Shown here in pieces: positions 44,568 to 53,254 of a stretch of DNA of 64,000 nucleotides. Both the position numbers and the translations under genes were made by a program. Positions within the stretch are counted from its first letter, which is position 1; every line of letters starts with the position of its first letter. Source of the stretch: DYGA01 sp964540695 (GTDB taxonomy: Bacteria; Patescibacteriota; Patescibacteriia; S139-126); assembly GCA_964540695.1 (NCBI GenBank), contig CAZINS010000001.1, positions 124,001 to 188,000 of the forward strand. The letters run 5' to 3'. A model generated the notes under the pieces. That model saw only the letters and a program-made list of their open reading frames with translations, had not been told where the DNA came from and searched no databases.

Positions 44568-45450
44568 GTTTTTGCTGACCTAAATATTTACTACTAATCA
44601 AATAACCACTAGCAAAAATAATTATTAAACCTATCATTTGTCCAATACCTAAAGCGGTACGAAAAAAACTAAAATTTAATAAAGCAGTAATTGGCACTGC
44701 TATGGTTAAAATAGTAGTCGCCGTAAAAGCTGGTATAAGTTTTAAACCTTGATAAAAAGTATAAACATAACCAAATAACAGTAGTGAGGTAATTATTACC
44801 CAACGCCATTCAATAAAACCAAAACTGGTTAATTGTGCATATCCACCTTGCCAAACTAAATAAAACCAAATTAATGCCCCACCCAACAACATACGCGCTA
44901 AAGCAACAATATTGGCTGGCAAATCTTTTAATAATTTTTTGGATATTATTATTTCTACCGACCAAAATAAAGTGGCTATTAAAATTAAAACATCACCATA
45001 ATTTAAAGAAAACGATTTCATTTTTAAAAATAAAACTAAACCAAGCATCATAAATACTAAAGAAAGAATATATTTTTTTGATAATTTTTCTTTAAGAAAT
45101 ATAATCCCTAAAAACGCAACATACAAAAATAAAGTTTTATGAATAAACCCGGCATTTAAACTACTGGTCAACTTTAAACCATGAAAAAATAGTAAAAATG
45201 GAATACTGCCACCAAATAAACCTACTAACAATAACTTTGGCCATTGCCGTTTGGTAATATTTTTAAATGACAACCATTCTTTAGTAATAACTATAAGAAT
45301 AAAAAACATAACACCAACTAAAATGTTTTTTAAGCCAGTAAATAAAGTTGCGTCAATATTATTGACTCCATATTTATTTAAAAAGATGGAAAAACCACTA
45401 ATTAGTGCGGTAGCAGTGACAAATAAAACTCCTTGATAATATTTTTGCAT
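44548..45450 (-). CDS. EamA/DMT family permease
   Basis: A 300-residue membrane protein with ten helices in two EamA repeats (ISGFSIFLNKYG...; FWSVEIIISKKLLKDLP...). Drug/metabolite transporters of this type export amino acids or other metabolites; the substrate is not evident. It lies between hypC and the unknown 253-residue gene, with overlaps or a 5-nt gap. Confidence 0.88.
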   Translation of the reverse strand: MQKYYQGVLFVTATALISGFSIFLNKYGVNNIDATLFTGLKNILVGVMFFILIVITKEWLSFKNITKRQWPKLLLVGLFGGSIPFLLFFHGLKLTSSLNAGFIHKTLFLYVAFLGIIFLKEKLSKKYILSLVFMMLGLVLFLKMKSFSLNYGDVLILIATLFWSVEIIISKKLLKDLPANIVALARMLLGGALIWFYLVWQGGYAQLTSFGFIEWRWVIITSLLLFGYVYTFYQGLKLIPAFTATTILTIAVPITALLNFSFFRTALGIGQMIGLIIIFASGYLISSKYLGQQKHANEHS

Positions 45451-45455
45451 ATTAA

Positions 45456-45638
45456 TTATTTATTATTATTTAATTGAGAAATAGGTACTTTTGCTACGGC
45501 AAATTTTTCAGCAATAAATAGCCAATCATCTACTTGGCAATCTTCAGTCATTAAGCTTAAATCAACCCAATTACCATCTTCTAACTTAGCTCTATTCCCT
45601 TTAGTAGCTATGACTTTTTTTGGTATTTGAAAACACAT
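45456..45638 (-). CDS. hypC: HypC/HybG-like hydrogenase assembly chaperone
   Basis: A 60-residue protein starting M-C-F-Q-I-P-K-K-V, the invariant HypC start in which Cys2 binds the iron ligand complex, followed by an OB-like barrel (AKLEDGNWVDLSLMTE...VDDWLFIAEKFAVAKV). HypC carries Fe(CN)2CO to the large subunit. HypA, HypB, HypD, HypE and HypF are not in this window. It begins 41 nt after the Clp-like gene. Confidence 0.85.
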   Translation of the reverse strand: MCFQIPKKVIATKGNRAKLEDGNWVDLSLMTEDCQVDDWLFIAEKFAVAKVPISQLNNNK

Positions 45639-45679
45639 AAAAATAATTTAAAAATCAAAAAGTATAGTATAAAATATTT

Positions 45680-48337
45680 TCAAATATACTGTTGGGCTTT
45701 TTTTACATTGATTTTTCCGCCCACATCGAAAACAACAATATCACGTCGACTAATCTTACCTGATAATAAATACTTAGCCAAAGCATCATCAATTTGTTCT
45801 TGGATAACTCGTCGCATGGGACGTGCACCAAATAAAGGGTCAAAACCACTGACTGCTAATTCATCTAAAGCAGCTGGAGTTATTTCCAAATGAATACCTT
45901 TTTGCAACAAACGTTGTTGCGATTTTTTTATCATCAATTTAGCAATGGCTGTAATATGCTCTTGAGTAAGTGGTGTAAAAACAACAATATTATCAAAACG
46001 ATTTAAAAATTCTGGCCTAAATACCTCTTTTAACTTTTCTACCAATAACATTTCTTTAATAGCTGCTACTTGAGTACCGGCTCTTAATTGATCTTGAATA
46101 AACTGCGAACCAGCATTAGAAGTAGCAATAATTATTACATTGGTAAAATCAACTACTTGACCAGACCAATCAGTCAACCGACCATCGTCCATTACTTGTA
46201 AAAATATATTTAAAATATCTGTATGAGCTTTTTCAATTTCATCAAGTAACAATACGGCAAAAGGATTTTGTTTTATCCCTTCTGTCAATAACCCTCCCTT
46301 AGGATTTTTTTCTGTACCAAGTAAACGACCAATTGAATCCTTATTTTGATATTCAGACATATCAAGCCTAATTAAATCATCACTACTGCCAAAATAGGTC
46401 AAGGCTACTGTTTTTGCTAATTCTGTTTTACCCACGCCAGTAGGCCCTAAAAATAACAAATTAACAATTGGTCTTTTTTCATCTCTCAACTCAGTCCGTG
46501 CCCGCCTTAAAGCAGAAGCTACGGCATTTACTGCTTCTGACTGATTAATAATATATTGATGAATCTCTTCTTCTAAATTCAACAGTTTGCTTGACTCATC
46601 TTGAGTTATCTTAGTTAATGGTATATTTATTTTTTGTGATACTAAGCTGGCTACATCTTCACTGGTAATTAAACTTTTTTCTCCTTTTTGTTTTAGAATA
46701 TAAACCGCCACTTCCTCTAAAATTTTAATGGCTTTTTCTGGTAAATAATAATCGTGCATAAATCGATTGGACAACTCAATTGCTTTATTAAGTGCCCCTA
46801 GCGAAAAAAAGACTTTATATTTATATTCATAATAATTTACCTTGGCAATCAATACAGCCATGGTTTGATCTTTGTTAGTTTCATTTATTTCAATTTTTTG
46901 TAACTTACTTCCTAAAGCCTTACCCGCAATACTACTACGATAATCAGTTGGATTGGAAGTGGTCAAAACTAAAAATCTATCATCACCAATTAAATCAGCC
47001 ATCACTTCAGATAAATCAAGTCCTTCACCGCCCTTGGTATTAATGCCATAGATATCATGAATATTTTCTATTACTAAAACCACATTACCAGCTCTAATCA
47101 TTTCTTGATGAATCCGCAATATTCTTTCTTCCAACATACCAGGTGAATTAGCACCAGCCACCAATCTAGATAAAGACAAAGAAACTATACGTTTGTCTTT
47201 AAGATTATTTGGTACATCCTCTGTTACCATTAACTGAGCAACTCCTTCCACAATCGTTGTTTTACCAACACCTGGAAAACCTACTAAAACTACACTATTA
47301 CTACCAGCCTCAATCACCCGAAAAATTTCTTCAATTTCATTTTCTCTCCCAACACAAATTTCTAAATTTCCGTATTTTGCCGCTAAAGTTAAATCATAAC
47401 CAAATCTATCCAAATAAGGAGTAGCCACTGCAGTCATAGACTTATTCATTGAATTTTTTGGTTTATAACGTGATAATTTTCGTTGTCGTTGATAAGTTTC
47501 ATACAACCTATCATTAACATTAATCCAATCAATTACTTGGTGTAATTGATCAGTGCTTATTGACATATCATTGAATAAATCTTGTACATTAAAATCACTC
47601 ATCACTAAAGCATCTAAAATTTGAGCTACTCCAACCCATGATTGATGACCTTTGACTGCTAAGAAGTAACTTTTAAATAAAATATTATAAACTTTCTTAC
47701 TTACTGTTGGTAAATTACTATTACTTGCCTGACTAGTCATAACATTTCTCACTCGTAAAAGCACATCGTCACGACTAACACCCAGTCTCGCTAGTACTCC
47801 AACTAATTTTTTACTTTCTAAAATTGAAAATAACAGTGCCCAACTATTGACTTCAGTTTGATTAAAATTTTTGGCTACTTGCCAAGATCTTTCTATCAAT
47901 AACAAAGTATCTAATCGAAAACTAATAGCTAAATCAACAGGTTGATTGTCCAATTTATCTAAAAATTTTTTATCGATTTGTTTTGATGTTAAAACTGACT
48001 GTTTATTTTTTATGGAAATTAATCGAAAAAATAAATAAGATAAAGACAACCAGGCCACCCAAAAAACAAATAATTCTTGACGAAAGAAAAAATCAATCGA
48101 AAATTGCCAATTATATTGCCAGAATAAGATAAAAAAACGAGTTAAACCGTGTAACCAAATCAAACTCAATAAAATATTTAAAGTATAATTAAAATAATTG
48201 TTTATTTTACTCTGCCACACACCACTTGCATCAATCCTTTTATTCCAATAAAAAACCATTGAACCAAAATGATAATGCGCTCTTTGTTCTGTCACTTCAA
48301 CTTCTAAATTATTTAAATCTGGAAAATTTAAACTCAT
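45680..48337 (-). CDS. membrane-anchored Clp-like AAA+ protein with degenerate first ATPase domain
   Basis: An 885-residue protein: two transmembrane helices (about 52-74 and 86-106), a double Clp-N-like helical repeat (140-290), then AAA D1 and D2. D1 keeps Walker A GFPGVGKT (353-360) but Walker B ends I-E-N (not D-E), the arginine-finger ER-R-F is replaced by GSKLQ, and the pore-loop KYRGEFE is NSPGMLE. D2 has GPTGVGKT (631-638), LLLDEIEKAH and EFLNRFD, but the GYVGYE pore loop is replaced by TEKNPKGG. No IGL/VGF ClpP-docking loop and no ClpB middle domain. So D2 can hydrolyse ATP, but ordinary unfoldase threading is unlikely. Confidence 0.9.
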   Translation of the reverse strand: MSLNFPDLNNLEVEVTEQRAHYHFGSMVFYWNKRIDASGVWQSKINNYFNYTLNILLSLIWLHGLTRFFILFWQYNWQFSIDFFFRQELFVFWVAWLSLSYLFFRLISIKNKQSVLTSKQIDKKFLDKLDNQPVDLAISFRLDTLLLIERSWQVAKNFNQTEVNSWALLFSILESKKLVGVLARLGVSRDDVLLRVRNVMTSQASNSNLPTVSKKVYNILFKSYFLAVKGHQSWVGVAQILDALVMSDFNVQDLFNDMSISTDQLHQVIDWINVNDRLYETYQRQRKLSRYKPKNSMNKSMTAVATPYLDRFGYDLTLAAKYGNLEICVGRENEIEEIFRVIEAGSNSVVLVGFPGVGKTTIVEGVAQLMVTEDVPNNLKDKRIVSLSLSRLVAGANSPGMLEERILRIHQEMIRAGNVVLVIENIHDIYGINTKGGEGLDLSEVMADLIGDDRFLVLTTSNPTDYRSSIAGKALGSKLQKIEINETNKDQTMAVLIAKVNYYEYKYKVFFSLGALNKAIELSNRFMHDYYLPEKAIKILEEVAVYILKQKGEKSLITSEDVASLVSQKINIPLTKITQDESSKLLNLEEEIHQYIINQSEAVNAVASALRRARTELRDEKRPIVNLLFLGPTGVGKTELAKTVALTYFGSSDDLIRLDMSEYQNKDSIGRLLGTEKNPKGGLLTEGIKQNPFAVLLLDEIEKAHTDILNIFLQVMDDGRLTDWSGQVVDFTNVIIIATSNAGSQFIQDQLRAGTQVAAIKEMLLVEKLKEVFRPEFLNRFDNIVVFTPLTQEHITAIAKLMIKKSQQRLLQKGIHLEITPAALDELAVSGFDPLFGARPMRRVIQEQIDDALAKYLLSGKISRRDIVVFDVGGKINVKKAQQYI

Positions 48338-48341
48338 AAAC

Positions 48342-48710
48342 TCATGTATAAAGCAATAAACGTATTAACATAAATAAAGTTATTGGAATGATACTAACCC
48401 AAAACACCAATCCTAGACTGAGCACAAAAGCCCATAAAATAAAAAATATAAACCGCCAAAAAATTATTAAGGTACGGAAAAAAAATGACAATATTCTTCC
48501 TTGCCAATCTGTTTGAGCATACATGGGTTTGAACCAATTTTTTAATAAAATATCTAAGGCTTGGTTGTGCCAGGTGGTTTTAATACGCAATTTATATGAA
48601 TTTAAAAAATCAACCAATCCACGTCCATACCACCAGATTGGCCAATAACCTAAATTGGCTGCCAAATCCCAAGTAAATAATTTAAAAGTATTAAAAAAAA
48701 GCTGTATCAT
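48342..48710 (-). CDS. small membrane protein partner of the Clp-like AAA+ protein
   Basis: A 122-residue protein rich in Trp and Phe with a conserved-looking amphipathic start and one or two C-terminal hydrophobic helices (about 74-120). No family recognised. It ends 4 nt before the AAA+ start and is very probably translated with it. A TATAAT lies 8 nt before the ATG, and a 15-bp inverted repeat (GCTGTAT-C-ATACAGC) is centred on the start codon. Confidence 0.65.
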   Translation of the reverse strand: MIQLFFNTFKLFTWDLAANLGYWPIWWYGRGLVDFLNSYKLRIKTTWHNQALDILLKNWFKPMYAQTDWQGRILSFFFRTLIIFWRFIFFILWAFVLSLGLVFWVSIIPITLFMLIRLLLYT

Positions 48711-48715
48711 ACAGC
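48701..48715. promoter_or_regulatory. inverted repeat centred on the start codon of the Clp-partner gene
   Basis: GCTGTAT and ATACAGC form a perfect 7-bp palindrome around one central base and include the ATG at 48710. It sits about where transcription should begin. It could be an operator or an mRNA hairpin hiding the start. Confidence 0.35.
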
Positions 48716-48748
48716 CTTATTATAACATTATATTAAATTTTTAAAAAA

Positions 48749-49876
48749 TCAGATTTTACTTAAAAAGATATGTTTCCTAATCTCAATCATTAATTGTAAA
48801 TAAAATTCCAAATTATTTAATGTTGCCAAACGCAAAGCAGTTGGTTCGCCACTTCTAAATAAGTGATGTAAATAAGCTTTAGAAACAGACTTTAATTCTC
48901 TTGTTTTAGTGATGGGATTTAGTAGAGCTAAATCACGTCTATACTTTTTATTTTCAATATTAATAGTAGTATAAAAATCTTTCCTTTTTAAATTTTTATG
49001 TCGCCAAATATACAACCTACCATGTCGTGCTTCTCTAGTCGGAATTACGCAATCAAACATATCTACCCCTCTAATAACTGCTTCTAAAATATTGGTTGGC
49101 TTACCTACTCCCATCAAATATCTAGGTTTATTATTTGGTAAATAAGGTACAACTTCATCTAATACTTGATACATTTGTTTAGCGGTTTCACCAACTGCTA
49201 AACCGCCAATAGCGTAACCAGAAAAATCTAGATTAACCAACTCCTTGGCACAATACTTTCTTAAATCAGAAAATACACTACCCTGGACAATACCAAAAAC
49301 CAATGGCTTTTTTAAATGAGAGTGATTTTTATCAAGCCACTGTTTTGCTTTTTTTGCCCAAGCTAAAGTAATCTTAACATCTGCTTTGGCTTGTTCGTAG
49401 GTAGCAGGATTGGCAGTACAAACATCCAATACCATTTGTATGTCACTACCGATTATATTTTGTATTTGCAATGCTTTGACTGGACTTAAAAATTGACTAC
49501 TACCATCAAGATGGGATTTAAAAATTACTTTATTTTTTTCTATTTTTACTAAATTATTTTTTTGTTGTTTATTGCCAGCTAATGAAAAAATTTGATAACC
49601 ACCGGAATCAGTCAAAATTGGTTTATCCCAATTCATAAAATTATGTAAGCCTTTGCTTTGTTTTAATATTTTAATTCCAGGTCGTAAAAATAAATGATAA
49701 GTATTAGCCAGTAATATATCAGCTGACAATTTATCTAAATCTTCACTAATTAATGTTTTAATCACCCCTTGAGTGGCAACTGGCATAAAAACAGGAGTTC
49801 TAATTTCCCCATGTTTAGCTTTAATTAAACCTAATCGAGCTTGACTTTTTTTTGACTTCTTATAAAGTTTATACAT
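48749..49876 (-). CDS. tgt: tRNA-guanine transglycosylase, zinc cysteines missing
   Basis: Exchanges G34 for a queuine precursor in tRNAs with GUN anticodons. The 375-residue barrel is complete, with D90 (LTDSGGYQIF), D275 (MFDCVIPTREARHG), D151/C153 (LDVCTANPATYEQ) and GGLAVGE. The usual zinc motif C-x-C-x-x-C before the S-R-A-Y-L-H-H-L segment is replaced by T-K-T-R-E-L in PITKTRELKSVSKAYLHHL; only the His remains. Activity is plausible but the structural zinc site is lost. Confidence 0.93.
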   Translation of the reverse strand: MYKLYKKSKKSQARLGLIKAKHGEIRTPVFMPVATQGVIKTLISEDLDKLSADILLANTYHLFLRPGIKILKQSKGLHNFMNWDKPILTDSGGYQIFSLAGNKQQKNNLVKIEKNKVIFKSHLDGSSQFLSPVKALQIQNIIGSDIQMVLDVCTANPATYEQAKADVKITLAWAKKAKQWLDKNHSHLKKPLVFGIVQGSVFSDLRKYCAKELVNLDFSGYAIGGLAVGETAKQMYQVLDEVVPYLPNNKPRYLMGVGKPTNILEAVIRGVDMFDCVIPTREARHGRLYIWRHKNLKRKDFYTTINIENKKYRRDLALLNPITKTRELKSVSKAYLHHLFRSGEPTALRLATLNNLEFYLQLMIEIRKHIFLSKI

Positions 49877-49902
49877 CTTGTAAATTAAAAAAGGAATAAA
49901 AA

Positions 49903-50508
49903 ATGAATAAAATATTTATTGGCTTGCAAAACAGTTTAATGATATTCGACAAATTCTCGCAAAAAATATTTGGACCAATTTTAAGAAAATTTCCTACTTG
50001 GCTCACACCCAATCTCTTAAGCGGTTCGCGTATTATCTTACTTGGTTTAATTTTATATGTATATGTTCAATTAGAAAATATTTTTATTTATAACTGCTTA
50101 ATTATTCTAGCTGGTTTAACTGATTATTTTGACGGCTTATTGGCTCGAGTAAAAAATCTGGTGACTGATTTGGGAAAAATAATGGATCGCTCTATAGATA
50201 AAGTTTTTACTATACCTATTTTGATACTTTTCTTAAATTTTGAAAACTATTTTTCTTACTTAACCATTATTTATATAGTCGTCGATACTATTGCACTTAT
50301 CAGTACACTACACGCTGCCTTATATTTAAAAAAATTAACTCCAAGTAATGCTATCGGTAAAATAAAATTTATACTTATTTTTTTAGCCTTTTTATTTTAC
50401 CCTTACAATAACTTCTATTTCGTCGAACTTTTTTTAATACTGCCCGCCACAATTATGGCTATTTGGTCACTACTAAATCACCAATGGCGCCAATCAACAA
50501 CCGTTTAA
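49903..50508 (+). CDS. CDP-alcohol phosphatidyltransferase
   Basis: A 201-residue integral membrane enzyme of phospholipid synthesis. The full catalytic signature D-x2-D-G-x2-A-R-x8-G-x3-D-x3-D spans residues 74-99 (TDYFDGLLARV...GKIMDRSIDK). About five or six helices. It could be a PgsA-type phosphatidylglycerophosphate synthase or another head-group transferase. AAAAAGGAATA precedes the ATG. Confidence 0.9.
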   Translation: MNKIFIGLQNSLMIFDKFSQKIFGPILRKFPTWLTPNLLSGSRIILLGLILYVYVQLENIFIYNCLIILAGLTDYFDGLLARVKNLVTDLGKIMDRSIDKVFTIPILILFLNFENYFSYLTIIYIVVDTIALISTLHAALYLKKLTPSNAIGKIKFILIFLAFLFYPYNNFYFVELFLILPATIMAIWSLLNHQWRQSTTV

Positions 50509-50523
50509 TACGGTTGTTTTTTA
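50496..50523 (+). terminator. intrinsic terminator of the phosphatidyltransferase gene
   Basis: Stem AACAACCGT / ACGGTTGTT around a 5-nt loop, overlapping the stop, followed by a T-run. Confidence 0.8.
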
Positions 50524-52491
50524 TTCCACTACTTGACCTTTATTGGTATCATACAAGGCACCATTTAAGTTTGTGTTCAAGGCGGGATGAATTATTTGAC
50601 TTTCCTCTCCTTGTTTGGTTACTTTAATTGTTTGAGAATTTAATAAATTTTTAACCTTACCTATATCACTACTTTGTGGTAATAAACTTACGTAAAAACG
50701 GGCGGTTACCAGTCCATCGGCTTCATTAAGAGAATCTATTTGCCATATTAATTGCCTGGTAGCGGAATTATAATTAAGAGTACCTTTTTCAACTACTTGA
50801 TTATTCTCCCAATTTACATCAACTGGTAATGAAGCAATCATCTCTACTTTTTCATAACTATTCTTTGTTTGTAATGTAAGATCAATAGGAAAAACTGTTT
50901 TTTCTCCTACCTGCGGTGGCAAAGGACCGGTGCCAACCGGAAAACCTTCTTCATCTCTATACCAGGCGTAATTAAATACTTTTAAGGGCGATATTATTTT
51001 GGCCGATTGTACTGGCGTAGAAAAACTTAAATTTGTTTGTTCTTTTTCTCCAACCTGACCAACTATTGCCTGGGCATAGGTTCTAAAATTATTTGATAAA
51101 TTAGCTAGGTCATTTTTAATATTAAATTCGTAATCTATTTTCAATTCCTGACCATTAGACAATTTCTGTAAAGAACTTAAGTTATCACCAGTTAATAAAA
51201 TTTGACCATCATTGGTAACTGTTGGAGTAACTACTGTTTTTAAAGTATTCCAATCAATCATATCATGATTAACTTGTAAAATAACTTGCAAATCTTTTAA
51301 ATCAGAACCAGAAATATTTTGTAAAATAACCTGATAATTCAATTTTTGACCTGGTGTAATTTCATTTAAAGTCAATTGATTATTAATTGTCATTTGTAAA
51401 GCTAATTCTTCACCCAATATTACTATATTTTTATCAGTTTCTTGTAAAATTTTTACGTTTTCTTCGCCACTACTAATTTCTAATTTAAATTTTTCTAGAC
51501 CCGTGGCACCTGCTGAAAATTTACCTTTAAAATTAAAATTAATTTCTTGATTATTCATAAAATTTCTAGCTGGCCAAACGTAAGCTTTGCCTTCAGGCAG
51601 ATCGACTATCTCAGCAATTTCTGGTCTAGGATTGGTCATAATAAAATTATTACTGGTGATTAAACGTATCCTCACAGCTGATATTTCCTGACCACTGATA
51701 TTACCTATTCGCCAGGCCATATCTTTTTCAACTTCAGGTAATATCGATTCTGGCAATTCCCAATTAATAGCAAACTGAGAATGACCTAGTTTTACCAAAT
51801 AAACAAATGATTCAATAAAATCAGAACTAAAATTAACAGGTTGATAGACTGCTTCAACTTTGAATTCCTTATCAGTATTCTCTTCTCCATAAAGTTGGGC
51901 GTTTATTTTTATTTCGCCGACTCCACCCTTTGGTAATTCTCCTAACTGCCAGCTAGTATTTAATAAATTATCAGCCGCTGGTTCTGTTGACTTAAGTTTT
52001 AAACCATCCGGATAACGGACCGATATGTTCAATTTTTTAAAATCAACTCGACTAGTATTTTTATAACTAATAACCCAAGTTCCTTCCTGTCCAATAGCAA
52101 CTGCATCCGGGCCACTTAGAGTTAATTCAATATCTTCACGATTAGTAGGAGCACCACCAAAACGAAAAGCACTAAATAACAAAGTAGCTGAAGCTAACAA
52201 TAAGAACCCAACTACCAACCAAAAAACTCCATTCTTTACTTTTTTCTTAGTATGTTGTCTTGGGGATGAATGATATTTACTTTTTTTGTAGTGATTAGGT
52301 TTATTCATATTTAAATCATTTTTTATTGTAGATTCTTTTTCTTCTAATTTCTCTTTTTCTAAATACATTTCTTCTATAGCAGAAATTAATTCAACCTGAG
52401 GTGATTGATCAACCACTGGATGTGGTTTAGCTTTTGTTTTTTGACGGCGTGATTTTTTTTTACTTAACTCTCGCCAAGACTTTATTTCCAT
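50521..52491 (-). CDS. single-pass membrane protein with DUF11-like beta repeats
   Basis: A 656-residue protein: a very basic N-terminal cytosolic part (1-87), one helix (about 88-108), then a long extracellular region of beta-sandwich repeats resembling DUF11/CARDB domains, with phrases such as GQEGTWVISYKNTSRVDF and PGQKLNYQVILQNISGSDL. Such repeats are typical of cell-surface proteins. It overlaps recO by 32 nt at its start. Function unknown. Confidence 0.75.
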   Translation of the reverse strand: MEIKSWRELSKKKSRRQKTKAKPHPVVDQSPQVELISAIEEMYLEKEKLEEKESTIKNDLNMNKPNHYKKSKYHSSPRQHTKKKVKNGVFWLVVGFLLLASATLLFSAFRFGGAPTNREDIELTLSGPDAVAIGQEGTWVISYKNTSRVDFKKLNISVRYPDGLKLKSTEPAADNLLNTSWQLGELPKGGVGEIKINAQLYGEENTDKEFKVEAVYQPVNFSSDFIESFVYLVKLGHSQFAINWELPESILPEVEKDMAWRIGNISGQEISAVRIRLITSNNFIMTNPRPEIAEIVDLPEGKAYVWPARNFMNNQEINFNFKGKFSAGATGLEKFKLEISSGEENVKILQETDKNIVILGEELALQMTINNQLTLNEITPGQKLNYQVILQNISGSDLKDLQVILQVNHDMIDWNTLKTVVTPTVTNDGQILLTGDNLSSLQKLSNGQELKIDYEFNIKNDLANLSNNFRTYAQAIVGQVGEKEQTNLSFSTPVQSAKIISPLKVFNYAWYRDEEGFPVGTGPLPPQVGEKTVFPIDLTLQTKNSYEKVEMIASLPVDVNWENNQVVEKGTLNYNSATRQLIWQIDSLNEADGLVTARFYVSLLPQSSDIGKVKNLLNSQTIKVTKQGEESQIIHPALNTNLNGALYDTNKGQVVE

Positions 52492-53254
52492 ATGAATATA
52501 TTTTTTCTAAATAACTAAAGCTATTAATTTTTCTCTCAATTATATTTTCTGTATATTTACTTAAAATTTTCATAAACTCAAACTCTTCTTGTTTAGTTAT
52601 TCTAAAACGATAAACATCTGGTAAGACTTGCCAAAAATTCCCTCTGTATAAATAACGTAATATTTTCAAAATATTTAGAGATAATATTAAATCAGAATTA
52701 ATAGCCTTATCTTTTTTTATTACTCCACCTTCAGTCACTGAAAAAAAACAATTTTCTGCTAATAATTTTTGACCACTCCGCACACACTCCTTAAGTTGAG
52801 GTTTAAATCCAATCAATGATACAAACTGCCAAATAACTAAATATACAATTAACTTATTTCTATTTACATTTGGTTTTAAATTTTTTTGTAAAAACTTTGC
52901 CCAATTTATTAATAATTCATAAACTTCATCTTCTGTATTATCTGGGACAGTTGAAAAATTAACTACTTCCAACAATGCCTGCCACAATAATAATGCTTCT
53001 AAATTCTGACGAATTAAAAAATGACTATCAACCGTTTCCCCACCAGCCACATGAATTTGGTTTTTACCTGGTGCCAACATTATCTTTACTTCATTGCCAA
53101 CTTCCAAAAAACCTCTTAACTTTGCCTGTGGTTTTCTCGCTCCCTTGGCTTTGGCAATAATTTTTCCTTTTTCTCTAGTAAAAGCTGTTATCAATAAATC
53201 ATTTTCACCTTTAGGCTGATGACGTAAGATAATCGCTTGTAAAATTACTGTCAT
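52460..53254 (-). CDS. recO: DNA repair protein RecO
   Basis: A 264-residue recombination mediator: N-terminal OB fold (AIILRHQPKGENDLLITAFTREKGKIIAKAKGARK, conserved positions) and a C-terminal helical domain. Cysteines in LKECVRSGQ and ENCFFS occupy the zinc-finger region, but only two remain of the usual four. Overlaps ileS by 4 nt (ATGA). Confidence 0.92.
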   Translation of the reverse strand: MTVILQAIILRHQPKGENDLLITAFTREKGKIIAKAKGARKPQAKLRGFLEVGNEVKIMLAPGKNQIHVAGGETVDSHFLIRQNLEALLLWQALLEVVNFSTVPDNTEDEVYELLINWAKFLQKNLKPNVNRNKLIVYLVIWQFVSLIGFKPQLKECVRSGQKLLAENCFFSVTEGGVIKKDKAINSDLILSLNILKILRYLYRGNFWQVLPDVYRFRITKQEEFEFMKILSKYTENIIERKINSFSYLEKIYSYGNKVLARVK

